Positions 8,043-18,400 of a stretch of 64,000 nt of DNA are shown here, piece by piece. The position numbers were made by a program, and so were the translations under genes. Where the stretch lies: positions 1 through 64,000 of the forward strand of contig JACRPC010000036.1 in NCBI GenBank assembly GCA_016214125.1, given 5' to 3'. Numbering within the stretch: position 1 is the first letter of the stretch; the number at the start of each line of letters is the position of its first letter. Below the pieces are notes generated by a model. The model was not told where the DNA came from and did no database searches. It saw only the letters and a program-made list of their open reading frames with translations. This stretch comes from Rhodospirillales bacterium (lineage in GTDB: Bacteria > Pseudomonadota > Alphaproteobacteria > Rhodospirillales > WMHbin7).

Positions 8043-8981
8043 ATGTTTCGCAACGAACGGATGATCGGCCTAGCCGTGCTGGCGGTGATCATCGCCATTC
8101 TGCCCCAGTTCCTACCCAACAATTATTACTACGATGTCGCCATCCAGGCCGGCTTCAACGCCATCGTCTGCGTCGGCTTGAACCTGTTGATCGGCTATGC
8201 CGGCCAGATCAGCCTGGGCCATGCCGGCTTCTTCGGCTTGGGCGCCTACGCCTCGGCCATCCTGTGCACCCGCTATGGCTGGCCGCCGATTCTGGCCCTG
8301 TTGGCCGGCGCTCTCGTGGTGGGCGTGTTGGCCTTCGTGCTGGCCCGGCCGATCCTCAAGCTCAAAGGCCATTATCTGGCGATGGCGACCTTGGGCATCG
8401 GCATCATCATTTCGATCGTGCTCAACACCGAAGCGCAGATCACCGGCGGCCCCGACGGCATTTCGGCCGGCCCCTTCTCGATCGGCGGCTACACGATCAA
8501 GACCGAGCAGACCTGGTATTGGGTGGTGGGCGGCACCTTGCTGGTGGCCATTTGGCTGGCCAACAATCTGGTCGATTCGCCGGTCGGCCGGGCGCTGCGC
8601 GCCGTCAACGGCTCGGAGGTGGGCGCCGAGGTGGTGGGCGTCGACACGGCGCGCTACAAGGTGCTGGTCTTCGTCGTCTCGGCGGTGTTCGCCTCGGTCG
8701 CCGGCAGCCTGTTCGCCCATTATCTGCCGCAGATCACCCCGGCCAAGGCCGACTTCTTCAAATCGATCGAGTTCGTCACCATGGTGGTGTTCGGCGGCAT
8801 GGCCTCGACCTTCGGCTCGCTGGTCGGCGCGGTGTTCCTCTCCGCCCTGCCCCAGGTGCTGACGGTGTTCGAGGATTACGAGGCGATGATCCTGGGCGCC
8901 ATCATGATGGGAACCATGATCTTCATGCCGCGCGGTCTGGTGCCGACCTTGGGCTCGCTGTTGGTCCGGAGGCGCGGATGA
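8043..8981 (+). CDS. livM: Liv-type ABC transporter permease, LivM family
   Basis: A 312-residue permease with the LivM hallmark GYAGQISLGHAGFFGLGAYA and the C-terminal region TMVVFGGMASTFGSLVGAVF. It pairs with the LivH-type subunit. The stop codon overlaps the start of the next gene (ATGA), which indicates translational coupling with the ATPase. Confidence 0.9.
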   Translation: MFRNERMIGLAVLAVIIAILPQFLPNNYYYDVAIQAGFNAIVCVGLNLLIGYAGQISLGHAGFFGLGAYASAILCTRYGWPPILALLAGALVVGVLAFVLARPILKLKGHYLAMATLGIGIIISIVLNTEAQITGGPDGISAGPFSIGGYTIKTEQTWYWVVGGTLLVAIWLANNLVDSPVGRALRAVNGSEVGAEVVGVDTARYKVLVFVVSAVFASVAGSLFAHYLPQITPAKADFFKSIEFVTMVVFGGMASTFGSLVGAVFLSALPQVLTVFEDYEAMILGAIMMGTMIFMPRGLVPTLGSLLVRRRG

Positions 8982-9742
8982 CGCTTCTGGTCGTCGACAA
9001 TCTGTCGAAGGAATTCGGCGGCGTCCACGCCGTCGAAGGCCTGTCGTTCGCCATCAACCCCGGCACCATCCATTCGATCATCGGCCCCAACGGCGCCGGC
9101 AAGACGACGCTGTTCAACCTGATCACCGGCATCTACAAGCCGACGGTCGGGCGCATCCTCTTCCAGGACCAGGACGTCACCGCCAAGCCACCCTACGAGC
9201 TGGCGATGCGCGGCATGTCGCGCACCTTCCAGAACCTGCAGGTCTTCTTCAACATGAGCGCGCTCGAGAACGTGATGGTCGGCCGCCATCTCCATCTCAA
9301 CCGCGGCATCCTCACCTCGCTGTTGCGCCTGCCCGCCATCGCCAAGGGCGATGCCGCCTGCCGGGACAAGGCGGCCGAGCTGATGCGCTTCGTGGGCCTC
9401 GAACGTTTCCTCGACGCCCAGGCCGATTCCATGCCCTACGGCGCCCTGAAGCGCCTGGAGATCGCCCGCGCCCTGGCGGCCGAGCCGGCGCTTCTGCTGC
9501 TCGACGAGCCGGCGGCCGGCCTCAACGCCACCGAAAGCCACGAGGTCGACGAGGTGATCTCGAAGGTCGCCAAGCAAGGCGTCACCGTCGTTCTGGTCGA
9601 GCACAACATGAAAATGGTGATGGGAATCTCGGATCACATTCTGGTCCTCGATTACGGCAAGAAACTGGCCGAAGGCACACCCGAGCAGGTGCGCAACAAC
9701 CCCGACGTCATCGCCGCCTATCTGGGGGGAGGTGCGGCATGA
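8978..9742 (+). CDS. livG: Liv-type ABC transporter ATPase, LivG family
   Basis: A 254-residue cytoplasmic ATPase. Walker A is GPNGAGKTT and Walker B is LLLLDEPAAGLN. The signature region, MPYGALKRLEIARAL, replaces the canonical LSGGQ with YGALK, as is common in LivG. The C-terminal segment VEHNMKMVMGISDHILVLDYG is typical of the family. Start and stop overlap both neighbours, so it is coupled in the operon. Confidence 0.9.
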   Translation: MTLLVVDNLSKEFGGVHAVEGLSFAINPGTIHSIIGPNGAGKTTLFNLITGIYKPTVGRILFQDQDVTAKPPYELAMRGMSRTFQNLQVFFNMSALENVMVGRHLHLNRGILTSLLRLPAIAKGDAACRDKAAELMRFVGLERFLDAQADSMPYGALKRLEIARALAAEPALLLLDEPAAGLNATESHEVDEVISKVAKQGVTVVLVEHNMKMVMGISDHILVLDYGKKLAEGTPEQVRNNPDVIAAYLGGGAA

Positions 9743-10443
9743 TGCTGGAAGTCCGCAAGCTGACCAGCCATTACGGCCGCATCCAGGCTTTGAAGGGCAT
9801 CGACGTCATCATCGAGGAAGGCGAGCTGGTGGCCCTGGTGGGCGCCAACGGCGCCGGCAAGACCACGCTGTTGCGCACCGTCTCGGGCGTGCAGCCGGCC
9901 AGCGCGGGCGCCATCTGGTTCGACGGCCGCGACATCACCCGGATGGCGGCCGACAAGCGGGTGGCGGCCGGCATCGCCCAGGTGCCGGAGGGCCGCCAGG
10001 TCTTCGGGCCGCTTTCGGTCGAGGACAATCTCAGGCTCGGCGCCTATCGGCGCAAGGGCGAGAACCCGGCCGGCGATCTTGAGCGCATCTACACGCTGTT
10101 CCCCATCCTCAAGGAAAAGCGCAACCAGGCGGCCGGCACGCTCTCGGGCGGCCAGCAGCAGATGCTGGCGATCGGCCGCGCGCTGATGTCGCATCCGCGC
10201 CTGTTGCTGCTCGACGAGCCCTCGATGGGGCTGGCGCCCCTTCTGGTGGCGGAAATCTTCAAGACCATCCAGGAACTGAAGAAGCTGGGCACCACCATCT
10301 TCCTGATCGAGCAGAACGCCACCGCCGCCCTCTCGGTCGCCGATCGCGGCTATGTGCTGGAGACCGGTGCCGTGGTGCTGGCCGACAGCGGCAAAGCGCT
10401 GCTCACCAACGAGCAGGTCAAGCAAGCCTATCTGGGCATGTAG
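9739..10443 (+). CDS. livF: Liv-type ABC transporter ATPase, LivF family
   Basis: A 234-residue ATPase, the second nucleotide-binding subunit. Walker A is GANGAGKTT, the signature is LSGGQQQ and Walker B is LLLLDEPSMGLAP. GRQVFGPLSVEDNL is a LivF feature. It overlaps the LivG-type gene by 4 bp and closes the transporter operon. ATG 9742 is an equally possible start. Confidence 0.9.
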   Translation: MMLEVRKLTSHYGRIQALKGIDVIIEEGELVALVGANGAGKTTLLRTVSGVQPASAGAIWFDGRDITRMAADKRVAAGIAQVPEGRQVFGPLSVEDNLRLGAYRRKGENPAGDLERIYTLFPILKEKRNQAAGTLSGGQQQMLAIGRALMSHPRLLLLDEPSMGLAPLLVAEIFKTIQELKKLGTTIFLIEQNATAALSVADRGYVLETGAVVLADSGKALLTNEQVKQAYLGM

Positions 10444-10491
10444 CGTCCGGCCGTGCTAGGATCGCCGCCACGACGCGCGGACGGAACCGGC

Positions 10492-12102
10492 ATGCGGCAA
10501 CAGCCCAAACCCACGACCGACAAAGGATGGCGGAGCGGAGCGCTCGGCCTCGCGGCGCTGGCCTTTGTCGCGCTTGCCCTGGTCGGTGCCTGCGCGCCGA
10601 TCCGCGACGACGTCGCCCTGCCCGCCTCGCAGGCGATCGCTCGACCCACGGACAGCGCGCTGGCCCGCGGCTTCGCCGCCATCGAAAGCCGCCAGGACGG
10701 CAAGTCGGGCTTCCGCTTGATCAACAACGGCGTCAGCGCCCTGATGACTCGGGCCGCCTTGGCCGATCTGGCCGAGAAGACCATCGACTTCCAGACCTTC
10801 ATCTTCGACGCCGACGAGGTGGGCGCCTTCGTGCTCGACCGGTTGATCGCGGCGGCCGGGCGCGGCGTGCGGGTGCGCATCCTGCTCGACGATTACCAGC
10901 TTGGCCTCGACGATTGGATCCTGGCCCGGCTCAACGCCCTGCCCAACATCGAGGTCCGCCTCTACAATCCCTTTCCCGACCGCATGCGCTGGAGCCGGCC
11001 CTTCCAGATGGTCTTCAATCTCGACCGGCTGGGCCGGCGCATGCACAACAAGCTGTTTGCCGTCGACAACCAACTGGCGCTCATCGGCGGGCGCAACATC
11101 TCGAACCATTATTTCGAGGCGGTGGGCGACCTCAATTTCCGCGACATCGAGCTGGTGGCCACCGGACCGGTGGTCGATCAAGCGTCGCGCAGCTTCGACG
11201 CCTTCTGGAACAGCGCCATCGTGGTGCCGGTGGCGGCGCTCGACCGCGACGGCCGCCACCCCGAGGCCATCGAGCATCTTGCCGATCTCTTGACCAAGAA
11301 CGGCGAGGCCGAAGGGCCGATGGCCGAATACCGCCGCCAGGGCGAGGCCTTCCGAACCCGCGTTCAAGAACCCGCCAGCTACATGTGGGCAAACGGCCGC
11401 GTGGTGGCCGAGCCGCCGATCCGTCAGCCGCCGGGCGCCCTCAAGCCGTCTTCGGAGATCGCGCGGGCCCACGCCATCGCCCGCCAGGCGGCCGGCCGCG
11501 AGGTCGTTTACGAGGTCGCCTATTTCGTGCCCGGCGCGCGCGGCGTCGAAGTGCTGGCCGATCTGGTCAAGCGCGGCGTCGCCGTCACCGTGCTCACCAA
11601 CTCGCTGGCCTCGACCGACGTGGTCGCCGTCCATTCCAGCTACGCCTTCTACCGCCAGCCCCTGCTGGAGGCCGGGGTCAAGCTGTTCGAATATCGGATC
11701 GACGCCAAGCGTCCAGAACCCGCCGGCCATCGCCTGCGGCTGGGCTCGTCGGGCTCGGGCCTGCACGCCAAGATCGTCGTCTACGACCGCAAAACCGTGT
11801 GGGTGGGCAGCGCCAATTTCGATCCGCGCTCGCGCCGGCTCAACACCGAGATCGGCCTGATGATCGAAAGCCCGGAGTTGGCCGAGCGCATCTTGGCGGG
11901 CATCGCGCTCGATTTCTCGCCCAGCCACAGTTGGCGGCTTGATGTGCGAAACGAATCCGAGTCCGGGCTCAAGCGCCTGGTGTGGATCGGCCACGACAAC
12001 GGCCAGACCGTCGAGAGGGAGGTCGAGCCCGATGCCGGGCTGTGGCGGCGCCTGAACGTCTTGTTCTACGCCGTGCTGCCCGGCATCGAGGAACTGCTGT
12101 GA
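10492..12102 (+). CDS. Phospholipase D-like lipoprotein, cardiolipin synthase family
   Basis: A 536-residue protein with two HKD phosphatidyltransfer motifs: MHNKLFAVDNQLALIGGRN and, near the C-terminus, LHAKIVVYDRKTVWVGSANF. The N-terminus has a hydrophobic stretch ending LALVGAC, a lipobox, so it is probably a membrane-anchored lipoprotein. It resembles the YmdC/ClsC group of cardiolipin synthases, which join phospholipid head groups. ATG 10492 has GGAA 6 nt upstream; a GTG at 10453 is less likely. Enzymatic activity is inferred from the motifs only. Confidence 0.8.
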   Translation: MRQQPKPTTDKGWRSGALGLAALAFVALALVGACAPIRDDVALPASQAIARPTDSALARGFAAIESRQDGKSGFRLINNGVSALMTRAALADLAEKTIDFQTFIFDADEVGAFVLDRLIAAAGRGVRVRILLDDYQLGLDDWILARLNALPNIEVRLYNPFPDRMRWSRPFQMVFNLDRLGRRMHNKLFAVDNQLALIGGRNISNHYFEAVGDLNFRDIELVATGPVVDQASRSFDAFWNSAIVVPVAALDRDGRHPEAIEHLADLLTKNGEAEGPMAEYRRQGEAFRTRVQEPASYMWANGRVVAEPPIRQPPGALKPSSEIARAHAIARQAAGREVVYEVAYFVPGARGVEVLADLVKRGVAVTVLTNSLASTDVVAVHSSYAFYRQPLLEAGVKLFEYRIDAKRPEPAGHRLRLGSSGSGLHAKIVVYDRKTVWVGSANFDPRSRRLNTEIGLMIESPELAERILAGIALDFSPSHSWRLDVRNESESGLKRLVWIGHDNGQTVEREVEPDAGLWRRLNVLFYAVLPGIEELL

Positions 12103-12109
12103 CGTGCCG

Positions 12110-12595
12110 TCAGTTGACGACTTTCCAACTGCCGTCCGGCTGCTGGCAGGCGGTGCCGACCGCTTCCTCGTTCTTGCCCTGGACGGTGACGGTGTGGCGG
12201 TATTCGCGGCAATAGGCGCCGGAATTGGTGTCGCGGCCGTCGCGCAGCGCGGTGACCGTGCCGGAATTGCCGCTGTCGGGATTGTTCCAGCGGATGGTCT
12301 CGCCCACCTTGGCGCCGTGAGCCTGGGTTTCCGCCTTCTCCATGGCGGCGCGATCGGCGCGGTCGAGCGATTTGCCGATCTCGCTGCCCAGAAGCGCGCC
12401 CAGGATGGTGCCGCCGACGATGGCGACAATCTTGCCCTTGCCGCTGCCGATCTGGCTGCCGGCCAAGCCGCCCAACGCGCCGCCCAGAATGGTGCCGCCG
12501 GTCTGTTTGGGAGCGCTTTGCACCGATTCGCAAGCCGTGGTCGCCAGAAGCGACAGGGCCGCGACGACGGGAATGGTCTTGCGCAACAGGGTCAT
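12110..12595 (-). CDS. Glycine-zipper outer-membrane lipoprotein (17-kDa antigen type)
   Basis: A 161-residue protein with a lipoprotein signal ending LLATTAC. A glycine-zipper segment (GGTILGGALGGLAGSQIGSGKGK and GGTILGALLGSEIG) is followed by a small beta-rich domain ending CREYRHTVTVQGK. It matches the RT0821/17-kDa surface antigen family common in alphaproteobacteria. It is probably an envelope structural or stress protein of unknown mechanism. It converges with the phospholipase D-like gene. Confidence 0.8.
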   Translation of the reverse strand: MTLLRKTIPVVAALSLLATTACESVQSAPKQTGGTILGGALGGLAGSQIGSGKGKIVAIVGGTILGALLGSEIGKSLDRADRAAMEKAETQAHGAKVGETIRWNNPDSGNSGTVTALRDGRDTNSGAYCREYRHTVTVQGKNEEAVGTACQQPDGSWKVVN

Positions 12596-12737
12596 GATCG
12601 CGATCTTTCATGCAGCCGAGGGACGGGGTGGTCCGAGCCGGGGCCGGAAGCCGTCCCCGTGCTTCCGACCGAGGCGAATTACACCGGGCTTTGATGGCGA
12701 ATTTATGGCATAAAAAGCCGTTCATCACGAGCGCCCT

Positions 12738-13328
12738 ATGACCGACACCGCATCCTTTGGCCCCTTATCGATCTTCCGCCAGTGGTTCGCCGAGGCCGAG
12801 ACGAGCGAACCCGCCGATCCCAACGCCCTGGCCCTGGCCACCGCCACGCCGGACGGCAAGCCTTCCGTGCGCATGGTGCTCTTGAAGGGCTATGACGAGC
12901 AGGGTTTCGTCTTCTACACCAATTTGGAGAGCCGCAAGGGTCTGGAGCTGGCGGCCAACCCGCAGGCCGCCCTGCTCTTCCACTGGAAATCCTTGAAGCG
13001 GCAGATCCGCATCGAAGGTCCGCTCGCGCAAGTGCCCGACGCCGAGGCCGACGCCTATTTCGCCAGCCGGGCGCGCACCAGCCAGATCGGCGCCTGGGCG
13101 TCGGCGCAATCGCGGCCGCTGGCCGGCCGTTTCGAGCTTGAGCGCAAAGTGGCCGAGCACACGGCGCGCTTCGGGCTGGGCCCGATTCCGCGCCCGCCCT
13201 ATTGGTCGGGCTTTCGCCTGGCGCCCGAGCGTTTCGAATTCTGGCAGGACCGTCCCTTCCGCCTGCACGAGCGCGAGGTCTGGCGGCGCCAAGGCGACGG
13301 ATGGGCGCGCGAAAGGCTTTACCCGTGA
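12738..13328 (+). CDS. pdxH: Pyridoxamine 5'-phosphate oxidase
   Basis: A 196-residue FMN enzyme that oxidises pyridoxine or pyridoxamine 5'-phosphate to pyridoxal 5'-phosphate. Family features in order are [52 protein letters not shown] and the C-terminal [19 protein letters not shown] with RLHER...W. The length is a little short but complete. It overlaps the following cation transporter gene by 4 bp. Confidence 0.95.
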   Translation: MTDTASFGPLSIFRQWFAEAETSEPADPNALALATATPDGKPSVRMVLLKGYDEQGFVFYTNLESRKGLELAANPQAALLFHWKSLKRQIRIEGPLAQVPDAEADAYFASRARTSQIGAWASAQSRPLAGRFELERKVAEHTARFGLGPIPRPPYWSGFRLAPERFEFWQDRPFRLHEREVWRRQGDGWARERLYP

Positions 13329-14224
13329 GCGGCGGCGCCAAGGATCGGCTGATGCGCCAGGCCACCTACGCCGCGGTGGCCACCGCCGCCATTCTGGTGG
13401 TCATCAAGCTGGCCGCCTGGGCGGCGACCGGCTCGGTGGCGCTGCTCTCCACCTTGATCGACAGCTTGCTCGACGGCGCCGCCTCGCTGGTCAATCTGTG
13501 GGCGGTGCGCCACGCGCTGCAGCCGGCCGATCGCGAGCACCGCTTCGGCCACGGCAAGGCCGAGCCCCTGGCCGGTCTGGCCCAGGCCGCCTTCGTCGCC
13601 GGCTCGGCGATCTTTCTGATCATCCAGTCGGTCGAACGGTTGATCAATCCCCTGCCGGTCAGCCGGCCCGAGATCGGTATCGCGGTGATGCTGATCGCCA
13701 TTCTGCTCACTTTGGGCCTGGTCGGTTTCCAGAATTACGTGGTGCGCAAGACCAAATCGGTGGCGGTGAGCGCCGATTCCCTGCATTACGCCGGCGACGT
13801 GCTCATCAATGGCAGCGTCATTCTCTCGCTCGGGCTGGGAGCCTGGCTGGGCTGGACTCTGCTCGACCCCCTCTTCGCCATCGCCATCGCGCTTTATCTG
13901 GTGGCGACCGCCAAGGGCATCGCCCAGGACTCGCTCACCCATCTGATGGACCGCGAATTTCCCGAAGAGGAAAGGCTGCGCATCAAGCAGATCGCCCGCA
14001 CCCATCCCGGTGTCGCCAATGTGCACGATCTGCGCACCCGCTCCTCGGGCATCTCCTCGTTCATTCAGATGCATCTGGAATTGGACGGCGCCCTGCCCTT
14101 GGCCGAGGCCCACGAGATCGCCGACGCCGTCGAGCAAAAGCTGCGCGCCGCCTTCCCCGAGGCCGAGGTGATCATCCATCAGGACCCGGCCGGCCTGAAG
14201 GAAAATCACCCGACTTTTCAGTAA
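13325..14224 (+). CDS. Cation diffusion facilitator (FieF-like)
   Basis: A 299-residue inner-membrane metal/proton antiporter. About six membrane segments precede a cytoplasmic domain ending in HQDP. Metal-site residues are visible as DSLLD in the second helix and HYAGD in the fifth, the pattern of zinc/iron exporters such as FieF. GTG 13325 is chosen because it overlaps the pdxH stop (GTGA) and has GAAAGG upstream. ATG 13352 would clip the N-terminus. Confidence 0.85.
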   Translation: MSGGAKDRLMRQATYAAVATAAILVVIKLAAWAATGSVALLSTLIDSLLDGAASLVNLWAVRHALQPADREHRFGHGKAEPLAGLAQAAFVAGSAIFLIIQSVERLINPLPVSRPEIGIAVMLIAILLTLGLVGFQNYVVRKTKSVAVSADSLHYAGDVLINGSVILSLGLGAWLGWTLLDPLFAIAIALYLVATAKGIAQDSLTHLMDREFPEEERLRIKQIARTHPGVANVHDLRTRSSGISSFIQMHLELDGALPLAEAHEIADAVEQKLRAAFPEAEVIIHQDPAGLKENHPTFQ

Positions 14225-14228
14225 GGCC

Positions 14229-14432
14229 CTAGGCGAAGGCGCAGCCGGGCGTCAGGCCCATCTTCTTGAGGATGATGGCCAGCGGACAAAAGCCGGTGAA
14301 GGCGGCTTGGAACAGGTTGGCGCCCACGAAGGCGGTGAACCAAAGCCAGTAAGGGCTATGCAGATGCGCCAAGGCAAGGCTCACCAAGATGAAGGTGCCG
14401 GCAAAGGCCATTACGGCGCGGTCGATCGACAT
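14229..14432 (-). CDS. DUF2892 small membrane protein
   Basis: A 67-residue protein with two hydrophobic segments and the DUF2892 signature [20 protein letters not shown]. Members often occur fused to or next to rhodanese, sulfide or sulfur-stress genes and are controlled by ArsR-type repressors. The function is unknown. It is divergent from the RND efflux operon and shares a dyad-containing promoter region with it. Confidence 0.75.
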   Translation of the reverse strand: MSIDRAVMAFAGTFILVSLALAHLHSPYWLWFTAFVGANLFQAAFTGFCPLAIILKKMGLTPGCAFA

Positions 14433-14463
14433 GGAAGGCTCCTTGGAAACGGGGGGGTTGAAG

Positions 14464-14481
14464 TATTAGTCCTTTCTAATA
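14464..14481. promoter_or_regulatory. Dyad operator between the DUF2892 gene and the RND operon
   Basis: TATTAG (14464-14469) and CTAATA (14476-14481) form a perfect inverted repeat with a 6-nt spacer in a short divergent intergenic region. AT-rich dyads of this form are typical of ArsR-family repressors. No such regulator gene lies in the window. Its position would allow control of both directions. Confidence 0.5.
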
Positions 14482-14531
14482 TATAGTGGCCGAGCGTGAA
14501 CGTCAACCGGACCCCCTGGGGAAATTTCGCC

Positions 14532-15497
14532 ATGCGCGCTTTCATCCTGTCTTTCGCGGCTTTCGCTCTTGTCCTCACCGCCGCCCGGGCCGCCGAGTGG
14601 CGGGTGGAGACGGTGCCAATCGAGGATCGCAAAGCGGTGTTCGCCACCGTCGAAAGCACCCATGTCGCCCCGGCCCGGGCCCGCATCGGCGGCACGGTGA
14701 GCGCGCTGACCGTCGACGAGGGCGCCCGGGTCGAGGCCGGGGCGCGCATCGCCTATGTCGGCGACGTCAAATTGGGCATCGAGACCCAGGCCCAGGAGGC
14801 GCGCATCGCCTCGGCCGCGGCGGCCCGCGATCAGGCCAAGATCGAATTCGACCGCGCCACCGAATTGCGCCGCACCGGCGCCGGCACCCAGGCCCGGGTC
14901 GACGAGACCCGCAACCGCCTCGAAGTGACCGAGCGCAATCTGGCGGCGCTTAGGGCCGAACGCCAGGTGGTGGTGCAGCGCAGCGCCGAGGGTGCGGTGC
15001 TGGCGCCCGCCTCGGGCCGCGTGCTTAAAGTTCACATCACCAACGGCTCGGTGGTGCTGCCGGGCGAGACCGTCGCCACCATTGCGGTCGAGAATTATCT
15101 GCTGCGCCTGCGCCTGCCCGAACGCCACGCCCGTCATCTGGCGGTGGGCGGCGCGGTGCTGGTGGGCGAGCGCGGCCCGCGCACCGAGACCGAGACCCTA
15201 CGCGAGGGCAAGGTGGTTCTGGTCTATCCCGAGATCGACCAGGGCCGGGTGGTGGCCGACGTCAAGGTGGAGGGGCTGGGCGATTATTTCGTGGGCGAGC
15301 GGGCGCGCGTCTATGTGCCCACCGGCACCCGCTTGGGCCATATCGTGCCGCCCGAGTTCCTGTTCTACCGCTTTGGCCTAGCCTATGTGCGGCTCAAGGA
15401 CGGGGCGGAGATCGTCGTCCAGCCGGGCCAGCCGGGTCGGAATGGCATCGAAATCCTTTCCGGCCTCAAGGCCGGCGATCTCTTGGTCAGCCCATGA
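14532..15497 (+). CDS. RND efflux periplasmic adaptor (membrane fusion protein)
   Basis: A 321-residue protein with a signal peptide ending TAARAAEW, a lipoyl/biotinyl-like domain (RIGGTVSALTVDEGARVEAG), an alpha-helical hairpin, and a second lipoyl half (VLAPASGRVLKVHITNGSVV). It would link the inner-membrane RND pump to an outer-membrane channel, which is not encoded here. ATG 14532 gives an immediate signal peptide; GTG 14496 is the alternative. It overlaps the pump gene by 4 bp. Confidence 0.85.
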   Translation: MRAFILSFAAFALVLTAARAAEWRVETVPIEDRKAVFATVESTHVAPARARIGGTVSALTVDEGARVEAGARIAYVGDVKLGIETQAQEARIASAAAARDQAKIEFDRATELRRTGAGTQARVDETRNRLEVTERNLAALRAERQVVVQRSAEGAVLAPASGRVLKVHITNGSVVLPGETVATIAVENYLLRLRLPERHARHLAVGGAVLVGERGPRTETETLREGKVVLVYPEIDQGRVVADVKVEGLGDYFVGERARVYVPTGTRLGHIVPPEFLFYRFGLAYVRLKDGAEIVVQPGQPGRNGIEILSGLKAGDLLVSP

Positions 15498-18400
15498 GCG
15501 CCAAGGACGATTCCCAGCTTGGTCTGTCGGGCCGCCTGGCCCGCACCTTCATCGATTCCAAGCTGACGCCTTTGATCCTCTTGGCGGCTTTGGCCGCCGG
15601 GCTGATGGCGCTGCTCGCCCTGGCGCGCGAGGAAGAGCCGCAAATCCGGGTGCCGATGGTCGACATCCTGCTTACCGTCAACGGCTACAAGGCGATCGAC
15701 GCCGCCGAGTTGGTGACCAAGCCCTTGGAGGACATCGTCAAGGGCACCGACGGCGTCGAGCATGTCTATTCGCGCACCGAAGACGACCGGGTCTCGGTGA
15801 CCGCCCGCTTCCAGGTGGGCACCGACGAAGACGTCGCCACGCTGCGCATCCACGAACAGATCCGCGCCCATATGGCGGACATTCCGATCGGCATTCCCGA
15901 ACCCTTGATTATCGGTCGCGGCATCAACGACGTCGCCGTGCTGGTGATCACCCTCTCGGCCAAGCCCGAGGCCGCCTTGCGCTGGCCCGACAACGCCCTG
16001 CGCACCCTGGCCGAGGAATTGCGCCACGAACTGGTCAAGGTCGAGAATGTCGGCCTCACCTATCTGGTCGGCGGGCGCCAGGATCAAATCCGGGTCGAGC
16101 CCGATCCCGAGGCGCTGTCGCGCCTGGGCATCACCCTCAATCAACTGGTCGAAAAGGTTGCGCACGCCAACCGCTCCTTCCAGGTGGGGGCGGTGACGCG
16201 AGCCGATCGCCATCAGCCGGTGGTGGCCGGCCAGACCCTGATGGGCATTCCCGACATCGGCCAATTGCTGATCGCCAGCCGCGACGGAAGGCCGGTCTAT
16301 GTCCAGGATGTCGCCAAAATCGTCGTCGGCGCCGAACCCTTCCAACACCGGTCCTGGCACTTGGCCAAGGGCGAGGCGGCCCGCCCGGCGGTGAGCCTGG
16401 CGCTGGCCAAGCGCAAGGGCGCCAACGCCGTCACCGTCTCGGCCGAACTGCGCCAGCGGCTGGAAAGCCTGCAAGGCCGGCTGCTGCCGGCCGAGATCGA
16501 GGCCCGCATCACCCGCGATTACGGCCAGACCGCGCTGGAAAAGGCAGACGAGCTGCTGTTCCACCTTGCCATCGCCACCGTGTCGATCGTGCTGCTGATC
16601 ACCTGGGCCTTGGGCTGGCGCGAGGGCCTGGTGGTGCTGGTGGTGATTCCCACCACCATCCTGCTTACCTTGTTCGCCGCCTGGCTGATGGGCTACACCA
16701 TCAACCGCGTCAGCCTGTTCGCCCTCATCTTTTCGATCGGCATTCTGGTCGACGACGCCATCGTGGTGGTCGAGAACATCGCCCGCCATTGGGGCCTCGA
16801 CCCCAAGGCGGACCGGATGAAGGCGGCGGTGCGCGCGGTGGCCGAGGTCGGCAATCCCACCATCGTCGCCACGCTCACCATCGTCGCTGCCCTTTTGCCG
16901 ATGATGTTCGTCTCCGGCCTGATGGGCCCCTATATGAGCCCGATCCCGGCCAACGCCTCGTCGGCGATGCTGTTCTCCTTCTTCGTCGCGGTGATGATTA
17001 CGCCCTGGCTGCTCGTGCGCATCGCCCGCCTGGGCAAGGGCCACGTCGCCCACGCCCCGGGCGACGAGGGCCGGCTGGGCCGTTTCTACCGGCGCATCGC
17101 CGTCAAGGTGATCGCCGATCGCAAAACGGCGCGCCGCCTGGTTATTTGGGTTGGCGGCGCCACCGCCGCTGTCTGTCTCTTGTTCGTCACCCAAACGGTG
17201 ACGGTGAAACTTCTGCCCTTCGACAACAAATCGGAGGTGCAGGTGGTGGTCGATCTGCCCGAGGGCGCCACCCTGGAGGCGACCGAGCGGGTGCTTATGG
17301 CAGCGGCGAAGCGCGTGGCCGATCTCAAGGAACTCGATTCGATCCAGATTCAGGCCGGCACGGCGGCGCCCTTCAACTTCAACGGCCTGGTGCGCCATTC
17401 CTTCCTGCGCGCCAACCCGGAACTGGGCGATCTTCAAATCAACCTGACGCCCAAGGACCGGCGCAGCCGCGCCAGCCACGCCATCGCGCTCGAGATACGC
17501 GAGCGCCTGAAGGGGTTGGAGGTGCCCGAGGGCAGCTCGGTCAAGGTCGTCGAGGTGCCGCCCGGCCCGCCGGTGCTGGCGACGTTGTTGGCGGAAATCT
17601 ACGGGCCCGACGCCGCCAGCCGGCGCGCCACCGCCCAGCGGGTGCGCAACGCCTTCCCGGCGGTCGATTTCGTCGTCGACATCGACGACAGCCTGGGCGC
17701 CGCGACCGAAAGGCTGCGCATCGCCATCGACGCCGAGAATCTCGAGCATCACGATGTCGAGGAGCAGGCGGTCTACGACACCGTTTCGGCGCTGTTGGGC
17801 GGTGTGCGGGTTGGCTATTCCCAGCGGGGCCGGGGTGCCAATCCGGTCGAGATCGCCATCGGCCTGCCGCGTCGGGATCTGGCGCTCGATGAGCGCCTGC
17901 TGGCAACGCCGGTGCCGACCCGTCCGGGCGGCGTCGTCGAATTGGGCGATGTGGTGTCGGTGCGCTCGGAGCCGGCCTCGCCCGCTTTGTTCCGCCGCGA
18001 CGGCCATTACGCCGAAATGGTGACCGCCGAACTGGCCGGCCGTTTCGAGGCGCCCATCTACGGCATGCTGGCGGTCGAGAACGTGCTGGCCAAGATGGAG
18101 TGGGGCGCCGCTGGCCCGCCCCGGATCGGCTATCACGGCCAGCCGAAGGACGAAAGCCGGCCTTCGATCCTGTGGGACGGCGAATGGGAAATCACCTACG
18201 TCACCTTCCGCGACATGGGCGCCGCCTTCGGGGTGGCCCTGTTGGGCATCTATCTGCTGGTGGTGGCGCAGTTCGCCTCGTTCCGCCTGCCCCTGGTGAT
18301 CCTGGTGCCGGTGCCGCTGACCCTGATCGGCATCGTCTTGGGCCACGCCCTGTTCAATGCCCCCTTCACCGCCACCTCGATGATCGGCTTCATCGCCTTG

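Noticed and set aside
7493-9742. A 749-codon open frame as a giant permease-ATPase fusion
   Set aside because: Only its last part is the LivG-type ATPase (start 8978). The upstream part is an out-of-frame reading of the two permease genes.
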